A DNA stretch of 47,724 nt from Chara braunii (Eukaryota; Streptophyta; Charophyceae; Charales; Characeae). Below the pieces are notes generated by a model, which saw only the letters and a program-made list of their open reading frames with translations, had not been told where the DNA came from and ran no database searches. The position numbers and the translations under genes are program-made. The stretch covers positions 37,041 through 84,764 of the forward strand of contig BFEA01000409.1 of assembly GCA_003427395.1 (NCBI GenBank), given 5' to 3'. Of this stretch, positions 1 through 10,455 are shown in pieces; the first letter of the stretch is position 1, and the number at the start of each line of letters is the position of its first letter.

Positions 1-91
1 GGACTGCCTCCTCCGGCGGCACTTCAGCTATGGCCGATCGGCCCTGCACACATCGCGCGCATGGGACAGCGGGTACCCGCTCTGATACCAG
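1..91 (-). mobile_element. Leader end of element D (body outside window)
   Basis: This short stretch is the 5' untranslated leader of a minus-strand LTR retrotransposon lying to the left of the window. It is recognised because it sits directly against an LTR edge at 92 and contains a tRNA primer site at 79-90. No coding sequence is visible. Orientation is set by the primer site, which reads correctly only on the minus strand. Confidence 0.6.
79..90 (-). promoter_or_regulatory. Primer binding site, tRNA-iMet type (element D)
   Basis: On the minus strand this reads TGGTATCAGAGC, the complement of the 3' end of plant initiator tRNA-Met and the usual primer site of plant LTR retrotransposons. 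One base separates it from the LTR terminus at 92. Element A has the same 12 bases. Confidence 0.8.
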
Positions 92-901
92 TGCAATCAG
101 ACTCGACTTCTTCACACTTGTCATGCATGCAAACAGCGAAACAGCAAACTGGCGACATGCGCCCACACAGTAGTCAAAGATATTGTAACCAGGTAGCAGT
201 TCCCTTCAAACTGGCTATGGCGACTGAGCGCCCACACAACTCACTGTTCGCACTCTGGATCACCCTGGATGTCCCACACGCAACACTCTACACGCAACAC
301 ACACACACACACACACTACTATAGCTATGGCAGCTATGGCTGCCACTACCCTATCGCTACACTACACTTCACTGCCCTCTTCGTCTTCGGGCGCACTGCA
401 GACCTCCCCGCACAAGCTGCTGAGGCAGCGCTTCCGCATGGCATCCGCAGGAATGAATGAATGGCTGGACGCAGCCTCTTGATTTATACTTCTGTGCGGC
501 GTTGGTCTGCCCTGTATCCCTTGGCCCGCGATGTGCACAGTCCCAGACGGTACTTGCTTGACTGGACCGGACTGGACTACCTGGGACTGCTGACTCTACA
601 TAGTGGACCTACACCACTTGCCCACTTGCCTCGGCCTAAACANGGGCTGACTCCGAAAGGCCAGTTCTAGAAACTTCTACTTTGGCCTTTCGGTACTGTA
701 GCAGCTACGACTTTGCCCTTTCTAGTAAGTAGCAGCTACGACCTTGACCCTTCAGACATCCTACAGCTACGACTTCGGAACTGTCTAGACTCCTACCCTA
801 CAGGTCTACAGTTCGATTCCCTTCTAAGCTGTGACCTACGACAATCTACCTGTCACTGGCGTTTCGACAGGTCGCAGGTTCAAATCTACGGGTTGTCATC
901 A
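92..901 (-). mobile_element. 5' LTR of element D (minus strand)
   Basis: The edge at 92 begins TGCAATCAGACTCG directly after a tRNA-iMet primer site, so this is the 5' LTR of a minus-strand element. A diverged copy of the first 250 bp begins at 47469. The outer end near 901 is inferred: read on the minus strand it would start TGATGACAACCCG, a plausible LTR start. It could instead end nearer 912, and no second LTR in the window allows a check of the target duplication. It contains a short CA repeat (297-318) and the GCTATGGC motif three times. Nothing coding is seen. Confidence 0.55.
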
Positions 902-1096
902 ATACTGTACACAGGTAAGATGGGGAACTAGGGATCGAGCCCGGGGATCTGCATTTGCTACTGCGAACTGGTGAATACTGTTTCATTATTATTTGTTGAA
1001 GAATAAGCTTGGGGGAGATAAGAAGGTTGGAGGGAGTGGCGAGAGAAGGGGGAGTTGTTATTGGTCTTTTGCTGGTGTACATCTTTTTCTTCTTTC
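902..1096 (+). mobile_element. Family E LTR copy E0, left part
   Basis: This stretch resembles the reverse complement of family E LTR copies at 25.2-25.6 kb and 33.1-33.4 kb, including a block ending CTGGTGTACATCTT just before a TTC repeat. It continues at 2294-2440 on the other side of a solo LTR insertion. Its left boundary is lost at the element D LTR. The sense direction is inferred as plus. Confidence 0.5.
1093..1096. repeat. Target-site duplication TTTC (left)
   Basis: TTTC here matches TTTC at 2290-2293 on the other side of the solo LTR. Confidence 0.75.
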
Positions 1097-2289
1097 TGCT
1101 AGGAAAATGAGAGATAGCGAGATGACAGAATCCAGGTAGCACAATCGCATTGAAAGCAAGAAAGTCCCACAGTGTCCAGTTAAGCAGCATTGCACCAATA
1201 TTACGCCAATGGAGAATCGAAACACTGAAACCGAATATCAATGAGAGCTTTTCTCTCGTCCGCACCAACATACGTATCCAGGCCCTCTCTCCCTACTTGG
1301 CACTCGGCGCCCAGGCTACTCCCTACACAGCTACTTCCTGCCTATGTATTGACAATGCAACTGTTGATGTTAGCAGCCACCAAAGTACTTGAAGATGTCG
1401 ACCAATGCAGACCATCGCCAATACCAGGTAACGCCCTCACATCATCATCCTCATCTCTTTCGCTCTCCCCCTATCCTTGTCTTCCTCCCTTATGCACGAA
1501 GACCACCACCACCTCCACTGGCTGTCCAAGCCCAGCCCTGGCTATGTAAGGCTGGCTATGGCGCTGCCCTGAGCAGCGCCCTGCCTTCTTCCAGCGCCCG
1601 TGCGCACTGCCTGGCAACTAGCGCTAGTGCCCAGCGCACAGCCCGGGAGTGCACACTCGAGAAGCGCTGCCGCATGCACTGCCTAGTGCCCCAATGCCTC
1701 CACCAGTGGCGAGCTCTTTCCGTTATGGAAAGTGCTCGCCCAGTCTGCTCCCTGGCTGGGCCTCGTGTATTTCCAGTAGCTTCCAATCCGGCGAAAGTGT
1801 CTGTGTCAGGCCCATTCAGAGAGTGGCCTGGGACCGAATTGGTTGAGCCTGCCTAACCACCCAGGAGTAAACGTGAGGTCCTCCCTGCTTCGCCTGTGCT
1901 GCTGGAAGAGCCTAGAAGGCTCAAGAATTATTTCTGATTCTCACGAGTGTGGAGGACGTAACCAACTGGCGCATGGCAACTGTCTGGCGCCCACCAAACT
2001 TAGCCAAGATTGACGAACTCAGGCCATATTGAAATTCAGGGGCCCGCCTTCACTTAGGGCGGGCTCATGCTCTCTGAAAGGGCCATCCAGGGGCATGTCG
2101 AGAAGCACACTCGTAGCAAGGCCTCATCGAAGATCCATGCCCACATAGGGGTTCCAACAGGCTCTGCTTAGGCCCCTCAACCTGGTCTCATAGGCCTAAA
2201 AACAAGCATTGGCACATATTTGCAGGCCCGCCTTCACTTAGGGCGGGCACGACATCTTTCAGACACTGCCGAGGATCTAAATCCTCGCA
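1097..2289 (-). mobile_element. Solo LTR of the A/B/C chromovirus group
   Basis: The sequence starts TGCTAGGAAAATGAG and ends CCTCGCA, matching the edges of the element A and B LTRs. It is flanked on both sides by TTTC (1093-1096 and 2290-2293), a perfect 4-bp target-site duplication. No internal region or primer site is present, so this is a solo LTR left by recombination between two LTRs. It sits inside the TTC microsatellite of an older family E LTR. It carries two copies of the GCCCGCC/GGGCGGGC hairpin (2042-2064 and 2226-2248), where the other LTRs have one. Confidence 0.85.
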
Positions 2290-2292
2290 TTT

Positions 2293-2339
2293 CTTTCTTC
2301 TTCTTCTTCTTCTTCTTCTTCTTCTTCTTCTTCTTCTTC
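2293..2339 (+). repeat. TTC microsatellite
   Basis: About 47 bp of uninterrupted TTC repeat. It lies within the family E LTR split by the solo LTR; the matching pyrimidine start is seen at 1084-1096. Confidence 0.9.
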
Positions 2340-2440
2340 CTTTGTCTCTTTCTGTTTCCAAGATTTTTAATTTCTGTTGCAATTGAACGGCATTGTCTTT
2401 CCTTGTGTATTTACACTTCCGAATAACCAGGATTATAACA
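2294..2440 (+). mobile_element. Family E LTR copy E0, right part
   Basis: The sequence after the TTC repeat up to GGATTATAACA at 2440 matches the terminal region of other family E copies read in reverse (the copy at 25219 begins TGTTGCGATCC). The CA terminus at 2439-2440 is the inferred LTR end. No primer site follows, so this is probably a solo LTR or a fragment. Confidence 0.55.
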
Positions 2441-3396
2441 CAGACAATCTACAGGATCTTCCAATGGCCATGTAGCTGGCCTTATGTCCAGGCTTTGAGA
2501 GATGCCAGCACCTCAAACCTTATGTCCAGGCTTTGAAGCATGCGTAGACTGAGAGGGATTCAAGAAGGTAATAGGACTCACTTGCCAGTCAATCGTAATC
2601 AACGCTGACCGGGGATTCCTTTGGCAGAAATGGAAGAAAGGGTTTGGTGTGGGTTCTATGTAAAATCTTTACTCTCCGGTGGACAAGGATATTGGGTATT
2701 ATTGGGGAAAAAAAAGAAAAACTCATTTCTGTGTATCTTCCAGGTGACTGAACGGTGTACACTACTACACACCTAAAACTGGCAGGCTATGTACATGTTT
2801 AGAACTGGCAATAGCCAGGACAAAAGTTTTAAGTCCTGCTGGGAACAGCAATACTAGGAGCTAACCCCCCTTTTAGGCAGAAAGGAAGAGAATAGTATTT
2901 CTGCACCAGAGACGGACAATTCCGTGGGGAATCTGGGGTACTCTAAGGGACAGCAATTTTCAGATCCCTGAAAATTTGCCTGGGATTCAGCGCTCCAGTT
3001 TTTCTGCAAATTTTAAATTACAACCAAACTTGTTCTTATTGCCCCTTCTACCTGATATGCGTGAAGTTGTCAGGAACACACTCAGAGAAGAACATAAGGG
3101 TTGCTTAAGAGGTCCTGGTCGCAGGCAACTCTCTGCGAACAACAAATGCTGTTCTAGACTGTCTTAGGTTGCAGGCTAGAGTTTGTCTGTAGTCAGTGCG
3201 ATCAACAAATGTCGTTCTAGTTGCAGGCTAGAGTTCAGTAGAGCTGGGGTTGCTGTAGAGAGCTAAAGGAACTGAGCGTGATCTTACGTTCCTGCAGCTC
3301 AGGCAGGAGCCCGCACAAACTAGAGATGGAGCGGCCTGTCTATACTAACATGTCAGCAGGGAATCCCATTGTCCTGCCCAGTTCCTGTCTCATAGG

Positions 3397-3398
<2 letters not shown>

Positions 3399-3455
<57 letters not shown>
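3399..3455 (+). repeat. CT microsatellite
   Basis: About 57 bp of uninterrupted CT repeat. Confidence 0.95.
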
Positions 3456-3456
<1 letters not shown>

Positions 3457-3600
3457 CATCATGCTGTGGGCCTATTGTCCCTTTTATATATCGCACACCT
3501 GTCCAATGCAGTCCTTCCTTCCCTGTCCTGCTCGTTCCTAAGCAACAACTCTTTAGTACGTCGCCCCTTCTGTATATCACTCACCCATACAATGCAGTCC

Positions 3601-3617
3601 CTTTTTTTTTTTTTTTN

Positions 3618-3671
<54 letters not shown>
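3601..3671 (+). repeat. T-run followed by CT microsatellite
   Basis: A run of about 15 T, one N, then about 54 bp of CT repeat. The N suggests an assembly uncertainty at the run. Confidence 0.95.
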
Positions 3672-3672
<1 letters not shown>

Positions 3673-3854
3673 GCTTAACCCTTCTGTGTTTTGGCTAAAG
3701 AGGCACTGGACACGTTACTGGCACTCCATGAACTCCACCGGACAGGGAGCGAACAAATGAGTGGATGAGATAGGTTCTACTCTGTGGCTTGGATTGCAGC
3801 ATAAGTCAAGGGTAATCAAGGATGGGCCTGGGTGGATTTCAGAGCAAACGTAGA

Positions 3855-3858
3855 TTAG
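3855..3858. repeat. Target-site duplication TTAG (element A, left)
   Basis: TTAG here equals TTAG at 12667-12670 directly after the other LTR. Agreement does not extend to a fifth base. Confidence 0.85.
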
Positions 3859-4796
3859 TGCAAGGAAGATGAGCAATAGCGAAGTTCAGCAATCAGACAG
3901 CATAATTCACATGAGACCAGATAGTCGTGGCCTCAAACCAAAAGCAGAATTGCATCACGAGTTCCATCAAATAAGAGCACACCAAAAGCTCATAATTGAC
4001 AATGCTGGAATAATCTCATCATCATCAATCGAAGAACCAATGTCGATATCCTATCTGGTGCTCGGCGCCCAGACTACGAGTGGCAGATCCTATCTAGCCT
4101 AGACTACAATGCCGCTGATGACGTCAACAGCGTCCCAAGTACGAGCAGACCTCGGCCAATGCTACACGCGTCAAACACCAGGTATGTCTCTCGTATCACT
4201 TACAACCTCGTCCCCAACTCCCAGATGCCACTTGCACCCAAGGACCACCATGCGCCCCATCCAGCATACAGCAGCGCAGCTCGGTTATGGCTGCCTGCTC
4301 CTTCCAGCTCGCCCGTGAGCACGTGAGCCTGGCAGGTGATAGCGCAGCAGCGCTTGCGCACAAAGCAGCCAGTGCCCAAATGTCCAATGCATGGGCTGGC
4401 CCTCTCCTAAATGGAAGTGGCCAGCCTGCTTGTGTGCAGCCTGGCTGCGCTGGGCCCCTGCCCAGAAGCTTCCGGTAGACCCAGGGAGGCTGAGCCTCAG
4501 GCCAAACGAACCAGGCCCAGGGCCACCGACAGTTACCCGTGCCCAGCTGCCCGCTGTCTGCATTGGGTCTGTGCTGCGTATGTTGCCCAGGGCCTAACTT
4601 AGATACATTCGAAAAAGGAGGCCAGGACCTGGGCGTCTTCAACCAACTGGCGCTGAGCAACTGCCTGAATTCTTCCCCCAGTTGTGAAGTAGTCCAAAGT
4701 AGGCCTCTTGTCGTCTGTCGGGCCTGCATTCACTTAGGGCGGCCGACCTGTGGCAAATAGGGGCCCAGTAGGGCTTATCGAGGCCTATGCCTCGCA
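3859..4796 (-). mobile_element. 3' LTR of element A
   Basis: Read on the plus strand it begins TGCAAGGAAGATGAGC and ends CCTCGCA. The same sequence with scattered differences is at 11726-12666. It contains a degenerate copy of the conserved LTR hairpin at 4722-4744 and a GCTATGGC-like site near 4285. Confidence 0.95.
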
Positions 4797-4810
4797 TTGC
4801 CTCCTCCATA
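4797..4810 (-). promoter_or_regulatory. Polypurine tract of element A
   Basis: On the minus strand the sequence directly before the 3' LTR reads TATGGAGGAGGCAA. It is purine-rich and correctly placed to prime plus-strand DNA synthesis. Elements B and C have similar tracts ending GGAGGAGGGAA and GGAGGAGGGAG. Confidence 0.8.
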
Positions 4811-4815
4811 CTTCA

Positions 4816-6091
4816 CTAGTCCTTTGAGAAGTTCAATCTTCGATAATCTGGCGCTTTCCCTTCTGCAGAGACTTTTCATATTGGGTCACAACCTGAGGAG
4901 CGGTCTGCATCAGTTCCTCCCTGGTAAACCATCGGTCCTCCTTGGATCAGTGTGATGTCTGAACCGAACTCTATATTGTAGCTTCGGTTTTGGAGGACGT
5001 CCTCTGCCTGTCGGTCTTGTAACTGGCATCTCTTTGTGGTCGACGATGTCATCGATGTCGACCTCTCCATCCATGGTTGGGGGCAGCATAGAGCGACGAG
5101 AGGGAAACTGATCAGTTTCTCTGGACAGTGCAAGCTTAGAGGCGTGAAATACCGGATATGTGAGTAGGTGACCAGGGATGCGAATGACATAAGAAGGACC
5201 ATCTGGTTCATCTCCAACGACATCTAAAACCTCCCATGGTCCAAAGTACTGTGGCATGAGCTTACGGGATATCCCTTGCTCGTGTCCCAGTTCTGAGGAC
5301 TTAACCCAGACTCGGTCCCCTACCTGAAATGTGGACGGGCGGCGGTGTTTGTTCTCAGACTCTATCATCGCCGCCTGTGCTTTCTGCATTTGTTCCACTG
5401 CCTGCTGCATCGTTTGTTCATATCGATAAGCAAATTCTAGTGTACCCGGTGCAGCAGTTTGCTCGTTCTTAGGTAATAGAAAGTCTAGGGGCAGTCTAGG
5501 CTTGAAAGTTAGTAGCAGGCTGTTAGGGCTCACCCCTGTGGCGCTGTGCACAGCGTTGTTGTATAAGCTGGCGATGAGAGCAAGCTTCTCATCCCAGTTC
5601 ACTTGGTTGGGCTCGATGTAATGCCGCAGCAGGTGTTGTACAGCGCGGTTCATTTGCTCTGCTTGGCCGTTGGCCTCTGGGTGGTTCCCAGAGGTCATCT
5701 GCAGTTGTGTCCCCTGTTCTGCAGCTGCAGCCTTCCACAACTCGCTAGCAAATCTGACATCCCGGTCACTCACGATAGACTTTGGTAATCCAAAATCTCT
5801 GACCCAGTTCTCCTTGAATAGCCTAATGACGTACTCTGTCTTTGCTGTTTCCGGCATTGCAACTAATCTAGCATACTTACTAAACCTATCCACAATGACA
5901 AAGATGTGTCTCATTCCACTCTTGCTGGTGACGAGCGTGTCCATGAAGTCCATGGACAGGCTCTCTACGGGCCTTTCCGGTATCGGAAGGGGCTTGAGGA
6001 GCCCAAGAGGGGCCTGCGTACGTGGCTTGTTTTTTGACAGAACTGACAAGTCTCCACGTACAACTTGGCATCTTTCATCATCGTGGGCCAC
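4816..6091 (-). pseudogene. Integrase core and chromodomain-like tail (element A pol)
   Basis: Integrase joins retrotransposon cDNA ends to host DNA. The open stretch 4910-6091 holds the DDE core: Asp in SMDFMD, Asp in VSDRDVRF and Glu in HPEANGQAEQ. A GPY/F-type module (QYFGPWEVL, VFHASKL) follows. The tail GEVDIDDIVDHKEMP with YRVRFRHH resembles the start of a chromodomain, which would tether integration to histone marks. A frameshift near 4930 moves the last chromodomain part (DRW...REEL) to another frame; that reading would end near 4816. It overlaps the preceding zinc-binding frame, so another frameshift lies near 6000-6090. Not functional as it stands. Confidence 0.85.
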
Positions 6092-6456
6092 CAGAACCGC
6101 TGCAGCAGATTGGTTGTGGTCTTCTTGAAGCCAAAATGTCCGGTGGCATCATGACACTCACCTAAAAATAAACTACGCAAAGACTCCTTATTGGGAACAC
6201 ATAAACGTTTATTCCCGGCCTTCTCAAGGAACAGCAGGCTGTTGACCAACTCAAACTCGACAGAAGTGATTTTGTCCTTCGCCTCGAGTCTGCGAATGAT
6301 CTCGGACATAAACTGATCCTCGCGGTAGGCTTCCACCATGGAGCGAGTAACATCGTCCGCAAGTCCAAACTCAGTGATCAGCGCACCGGAGAAATCTGGT
6401 CTACGTGACAGCGCATCAGCAACCTTGTTATACTCAGTACTGCGGCTCAAAGTCAT
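5965..6456 (-). pseudogene. Integrase zinc-binding region (element A pol)
   Basis: The frame holds the RNase H-integrase junction (YNKVADALSRR, a very common Ty3/gypsy boundary motif). The HHCC integrase zinc-binding module follows: HDATGHFG supplies the histidines and CQFC the cysteines, with NLLQRFWWPTMMKDA between. The frame then breaks at about 6000, and the following integrase core is read from 6091 in another frame. The start at 6456 is only the first Met of the open segment; the true reading enters from RNase H by a frameshift. Confidence 0.85.
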
Positions 6457-6682
6457 ATTGCTCTATGACTTCAATCCAACGCTTCAGAGCGTCGGAGAGC
6501 ACAAGCTGGGTTCTCATCCATTTCAGGGGTTGGTGATCAGTTCTGATGTAGAAGAACCTCCCAAGGAGATAGTGCCTCCAATGGGTGAGCGCCTTGTAGA
6601 TCGCATAGAGTTCCTTCTCATAGGTGGACTTAGCCAACTTCTGAGAGGGCATCTTTTTGGACATGTACTCTACCGGCCTCAA
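6434..6682 (-). pseudogene. RNase H segment (element A pol)
   Basis: RNase H removes the RNA strand during reverse transcription. The segment shows MSKKMPSQKLAKSTYEKEL (Glu of the active site in YEKELYA) and the TDHQPLKW motif with its catalytic Asp, followed by DALKRWIEVIEQYDF. The N-terminal part with the TDAS motif lies in other frames at 6690-6900, where several stops and shifts occur. The frame ends at 6434, where a further shift leads into the integrase region. Confidence 0.85.
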
Positions 6683-6900
6683 CTTCTTCCCCTCTTGTTG
6701 CGCAAGTACGACGCCTATGCCATATTGGCTAGCATCCGTAGTTACTACGAAAGGTTGTCAAGATCAGGAAGTTTCAAGACCTCATGGTGTGTCAACGCAT
6801 GCTTCAGCTGTCTGAAAGCAGCCTCACACTTGTCTGTCCACTCCCATGGTGTCTCAAGGCGAGTCAGGTTCGTCAAAGGGGCACCTACTATGCAATAATT

Positions 6901-7482
6901 CTAAACAAAATTGCGGTAGTAGCCTGTCATCCCTAAGAAGGACCTCCTCTCAGTCACAGACTGAGGACGCGGCCAGTCACGAATGCTGGCCACCTTCGCG
7001 TCATCGAGCTTCAAACCCTCTGCGAAAATCTCATGACCCAAGTACAAGATATGGGTGCGGGCCAAACTCACACTTCTCCTCGTTATCTTGAACTTGTGTT
7101 GTCGAAGGAGACTGAGGACTTTGTCTAAGTGCGCTACATGCTCCTCGACAGTCCTACTAAAAATAAGTATGTCATCAAGGTACACGATGACGAACTTATC
7201 CAAGTAGTCATGAAATATCCAATTCATAGCGTGTTGAAAGGTGCCAGGAGCATTGCAAAGGCCAAAAGGCATCACCACAAACTCATATAGACCGTACCTG
7301 GTCTGAAATGCGGTTTGGTGTTGGTCCTCGGGCCGGATTGCAATCTGATGGTACCCGGACTTCAGATCTATCTTACTGAAGTACCGACACCCTTGCACTC
7401 TATCTAGCAAGTCATCAATGCAAGGTAGGGGCTCTCTGTTCTTGACAGTGATGGCATTGAGGTCCCTATAGTCAATGCACAT
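6901..7482 (-). pseudogene. Reverse transcriptase segment (element A pol)
   Basis: This encodes the fingers and palm of a Ty3/gypsy reverse transcriptase. It starts in MCIDYRDLNAIT and includes [24 protein letters not shown] and the catalytic box [10 protein letters not shown], with both aspartates intact. LGMTGYYRNF marks the connection to RNase H. The frame continues upstream past 7482 (SPYGSPVLFVPK) to a TGA at 7552-7554, where the family has Trp (EKGWI). It ends with a stop at 6901. Confidence 0.92.
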
Positions 7483-7551
7483 CCTAAGTGTTCCTTCGTT
7501 CTTCGGTACAAATAGGACTGGAGACCCATAAGGAGAAACACTCAGCCGGAT

Positions 7552-8283
7552 TCACCCCTTCTCTACGAGTTCCTTGAGTTGTCGGCGAAGCTCATCAAGC
7601 TCGTATAGAGACATCCGATAGACCCTACCCTTTGGGATGCTAGACCCTGGGATAATCTTTATCACGTGGACGACCTCCCTCTCAACAACCCCTGTAGGCT
7701 CTTCAAATACATCAGGGTACTTAGCAACTACTCCCTCTATCTCCGGCGGCATTTTCACCGGCTCGCCTGCTGCAGAGACATAAACTAGATACATACCCTT
7801 CTCCGGATTTTGCTTATAATAATTATAGAACGTGGCCGCACACATGCATCCGTAGGACTCAATCAGACTACTAGCTTTGAACTTACGTAATCTGGCGGTC
7901 CCTCCACCTGGCAAAGTGTGTTTGACCACTTTTCGGTCCCAGTCAAACTGGGGTTGTGCCACGGAGAGGTAGTACATACCTAACAAGATATCCATAGGGA
8001 GACCATCGCTCACTAGGAATGAAACACGATGTCTCACCTCTGCGTACGGGAAACAACACTCAATATCCTGGAGGTGGTTGTTGACTACCATGCGCTGTTT
8101 GTTGGCACAAGTCGACTCCACAGGTCGACTTAGGCGCTGCACTCGCCCCTGTAAGTGCAGCCTCTCAACGCACACGCGACTAATGAAGTTCCTAGTCGAG
8201 CAAGTGTCATAATAGGCCCCGGCCTTGCAGCCGCCAATGACTACCTCGCCGACGAACATCTCTCCCTTAGGGGCTTTGGCCAA
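7552..8283 (-). pseudogene. Aspartic protease and linker (element A pol)
   Basis: The retropepsin that would mature the Gag-Pol polyprotein. The active-site box reads YYDTCSTRNFIS, so the expected Asp-Thr-Gly is Asp-Thr-Cys. The second conserved part, DGLPMDILLGMYYL, and the usual linker to RT (VEREVVHVI, RGRVYRMS-like, ELDELRRQLKELVEKG) follow. The frame is -1 relative to gag and is open upstream of 8283 to near the frameshift site, apart from one stop near 8340. A TGA at 7552-7554 cuts it from RT. Confidence 0.85.
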
Positions 8284-8463
8284 TGCCGTCCAAGAAGCTA
8301 GTGGGTCTGATATAGACCACTCCTCCTCTAGCTCCTCTTAGGATTCAAACACATTCATCGAACAGAGGCTCGATGGGTCAGAATGTGTTTGCGGGACAAC
8401 GATGGAGTCATTAGCTTGGGCCATCTCTCGAGATGGTGAGGGTGTGTCCACCACCTCGACCCT

Positions 8464-8505
8464 AGCAGGAACAACTACTATTCCTACTGGCCTGACGCGT
8501 TTCCC
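8464..8505 (-). promoter_or_regulatory. -1 frameshift cassette, gag-pol junction (element A)
   Basis: On the minus strand: slippery heptamer G GGA AAC (8499-8505) in the correct gag phase, a 10-nt spacer, then a hairpin with arms at 8481-8488 (AGTAGGAA) and 8464-8471 (TTCCTGCT) around a 9-nt loop. The gag stop TAG lies inside the first arm. pol is open in the -1 frame. Elements B and C have the same layout, and bp 8 of the stem is A-T here but G-C there. Confidence 0.75.
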
Positions 8506-10455
8506 GGAGCAGTGCCAGAACTACTGGCCACATTGCTGCCAACGGGAGCGGAGGATCCCAATGCCTGCCCCATCGTAGGCGGGATCTTTTCGGTCACCTC
8601 CTTATTTCGGCACTTGAATTGGTTATGGCCATATTGGCCACAACGAATACAAGCCTGCCGTGTGTACCGATCTCTCCACATGTCCTTTGTGAGAGCCGCT
8701 TTCTCCCATGGAGGAGCATTGGGGTCAACTTGACTCCTAGACCGGGAACCTCCATGGCGTCTACCGGTCGCCTTACCTTTTTGTGCTACGACAGCGACTA
8801 CTCCACCCCTTGAAGCTTCTGCGCTGCCGGCCTGTAAACCCACTCCCGACCAGAAGTCGACGTCCAATTCGATGGTGGAACCATCGTTGTCGGCGAACAT
8901 AATGCATCCCTTCGCTTTCCAGTTGGGAGGCAGTGACTTTTTCCTACCGTCCGTCGTGGGTGTCTGTCCATGCCCTATCTTTGCTTCCAAGTCTAGGGCC
9001 TTCTTGCTAAACGACGGGAAGTTGTGCATGTTGATGTTGGCCTCACCTGCCAACTGGTTCCTGAGAGGCATAGGAAAGCATCTCAGGTAGGAGGTGAGTA
9101 AAACCTGGGGGTCATAGCGAACCCCAGGGACACAGATCAGACGCTCTACAGCGTCAGTGGCCTCTCTCACTGACTTAAACTGCCTCGTGTGCAGTGTCGG
9201 GATCGCGTCAGTAGCCTTTTGGGCCTCCTGAGGATCATGCCACCTGTCTTCCACCAACTTGAGAAAGTCATTCAGTTTCTGGGTGACTTCCCAAGCGCGA
9301 AAGTCATGACCGTACCCGTGGAGCTGCACTAAGCCACTCAACCATCTTGTTGCACTCCCCTCTAGATAGGAGGCAGCCACAAGCACTTCCTCGTGCGGCG
9401 AGGTAAGTTTGCACTTGACGTAGACCGACACTGCCCTCAACCAAGTGTTGAGGTCTTCGCCCCTCTTATCCCCTGTAAAGGGTTTAGGAGCAGCGATGGC
9501 TGTCTTTGGAACCCACTGACTTTGTCCCGGTACCTGTACCATTCCGGGTTGTGGACCCTGTGGTGCAGGCTGCTGCACTAGCTGCTGCTGGGACTGTGTA
9601 CCCTGCGGCTGTGCAGGCTGCGAGACAGCAGGCTGCCCGCTACGGCAACCTGAGACGGAGGTTGGGAGAACACTGTCTGTACAGGAACCTGCAAACTAGG
9701 ACCTGTCGAGAACCCTCCTGCTAACGACATACCCAGGGAAACGGTTTGGACCGCTGCTAGGGGGACATATGGGGATACCCCAGTCACTGGTGGGACAAAA
9801 GGAGGAGGATGTACAACGGGCCAGGCACCGGGTCCAGACGGCAACGGACCTGCCTGCGCTCGCCCGACCAACAAGGCCAGACTCTGCTGGATGTTCTGAA
9901 GGAGAGTCGTGTGGTGGTCCTGCATTTCTACTACATCTAGCAAGACGGTGCGCAGGGTCCTCACATCATTATCCATGTCCGTCAGTCCATCTCCTCTAAC
10001 TCACTAACACCCGCTTGTCTCCGCTGCATCCTGGCTCTTCTTCTAATCATTCTCTCTTTTTCCGCTTTTATCTCTCCTAAGGCCTTTTGTAGCTAAGCCT
10101 CCTGCATTGCTGCCTGCTGTATGGCGATCTCATCGGAAGTCAACACTAATGGCTGGCTTGCCATGACGCCGGTGGACTGACTCAGGGTCTGCGCGACCGT
10201 TGACCCTACGGTCGCTGAACTGCTAGCCTGGGAACTCTACTGCGCAGCAGTTGCCATGGCTGTTGAAGCTGCGACTTCGCTTGCGAATGCCCTGCTGGCC
10301 TCTGCTGCCCTAGCTCTCCGCTGCTGCTGCTGTCTCTCCCTAAGCTGGCGCAACAGTAACCTATCATCCTCGGGTCCTAATGCCACGTGGGCAATCGGGC
10401 ATCTAGCCGATCGCAAGATCCGGTCGTCCTCACTAGTGGTATCCCTATCGCTCAT
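8484..10455 (-). pseudogene. gag of element A
   Basis: Gag forms the virus-like particle and packages RNA. The start MSDRDTTSEDDRIL at 10455 aligns with the starts of gag in elements B and C. A charged Arg/Ala-rich N-terminal part follows. In-frame stops and a frameshift occur between about 10237 and 9976. The open part 8484-9578 holds the retrotransposon gag domain (PKPFTGDKRGEDLNTWLRAV, then AASYLEGSATRWLSGL) and a perfect CCHC zinc knuckle CIRCGQYGHNQFKC at 8610-8651. It ends at TAG 8484-8486, inside the frameshift hairpin. Confidence 0.88.

Larger units (their letters stand above)
2441..3858. other. Spacer with no recognised gene
   Basis: About 1.4 kb between the E0 LTR and element A. 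Two CT microsatellites are present. The remaining ORFs are short and show no recognised domain. A near-direct repeat of about 25 bp mentioning a 'tatgtccaggctttga' core occurs at 2483-2500 and 2520-2537. I see nothing else that can be assigned. Confidence 0.5.

Noticed and set aside
2188-2426. Arg-rich or Phe-rich ORFs across TTC repeats
   Set aside because: These are translations of a microsatellite. The same applies to the CT, AAG, CA and ATC tracts elsewhere.
4111-4117. CTGATGA in the element A LTR as a second hammerhead core
   Set aside because: No GAAA and no pairing helices follow at the required distance. The same holds for 11978 and 21529.
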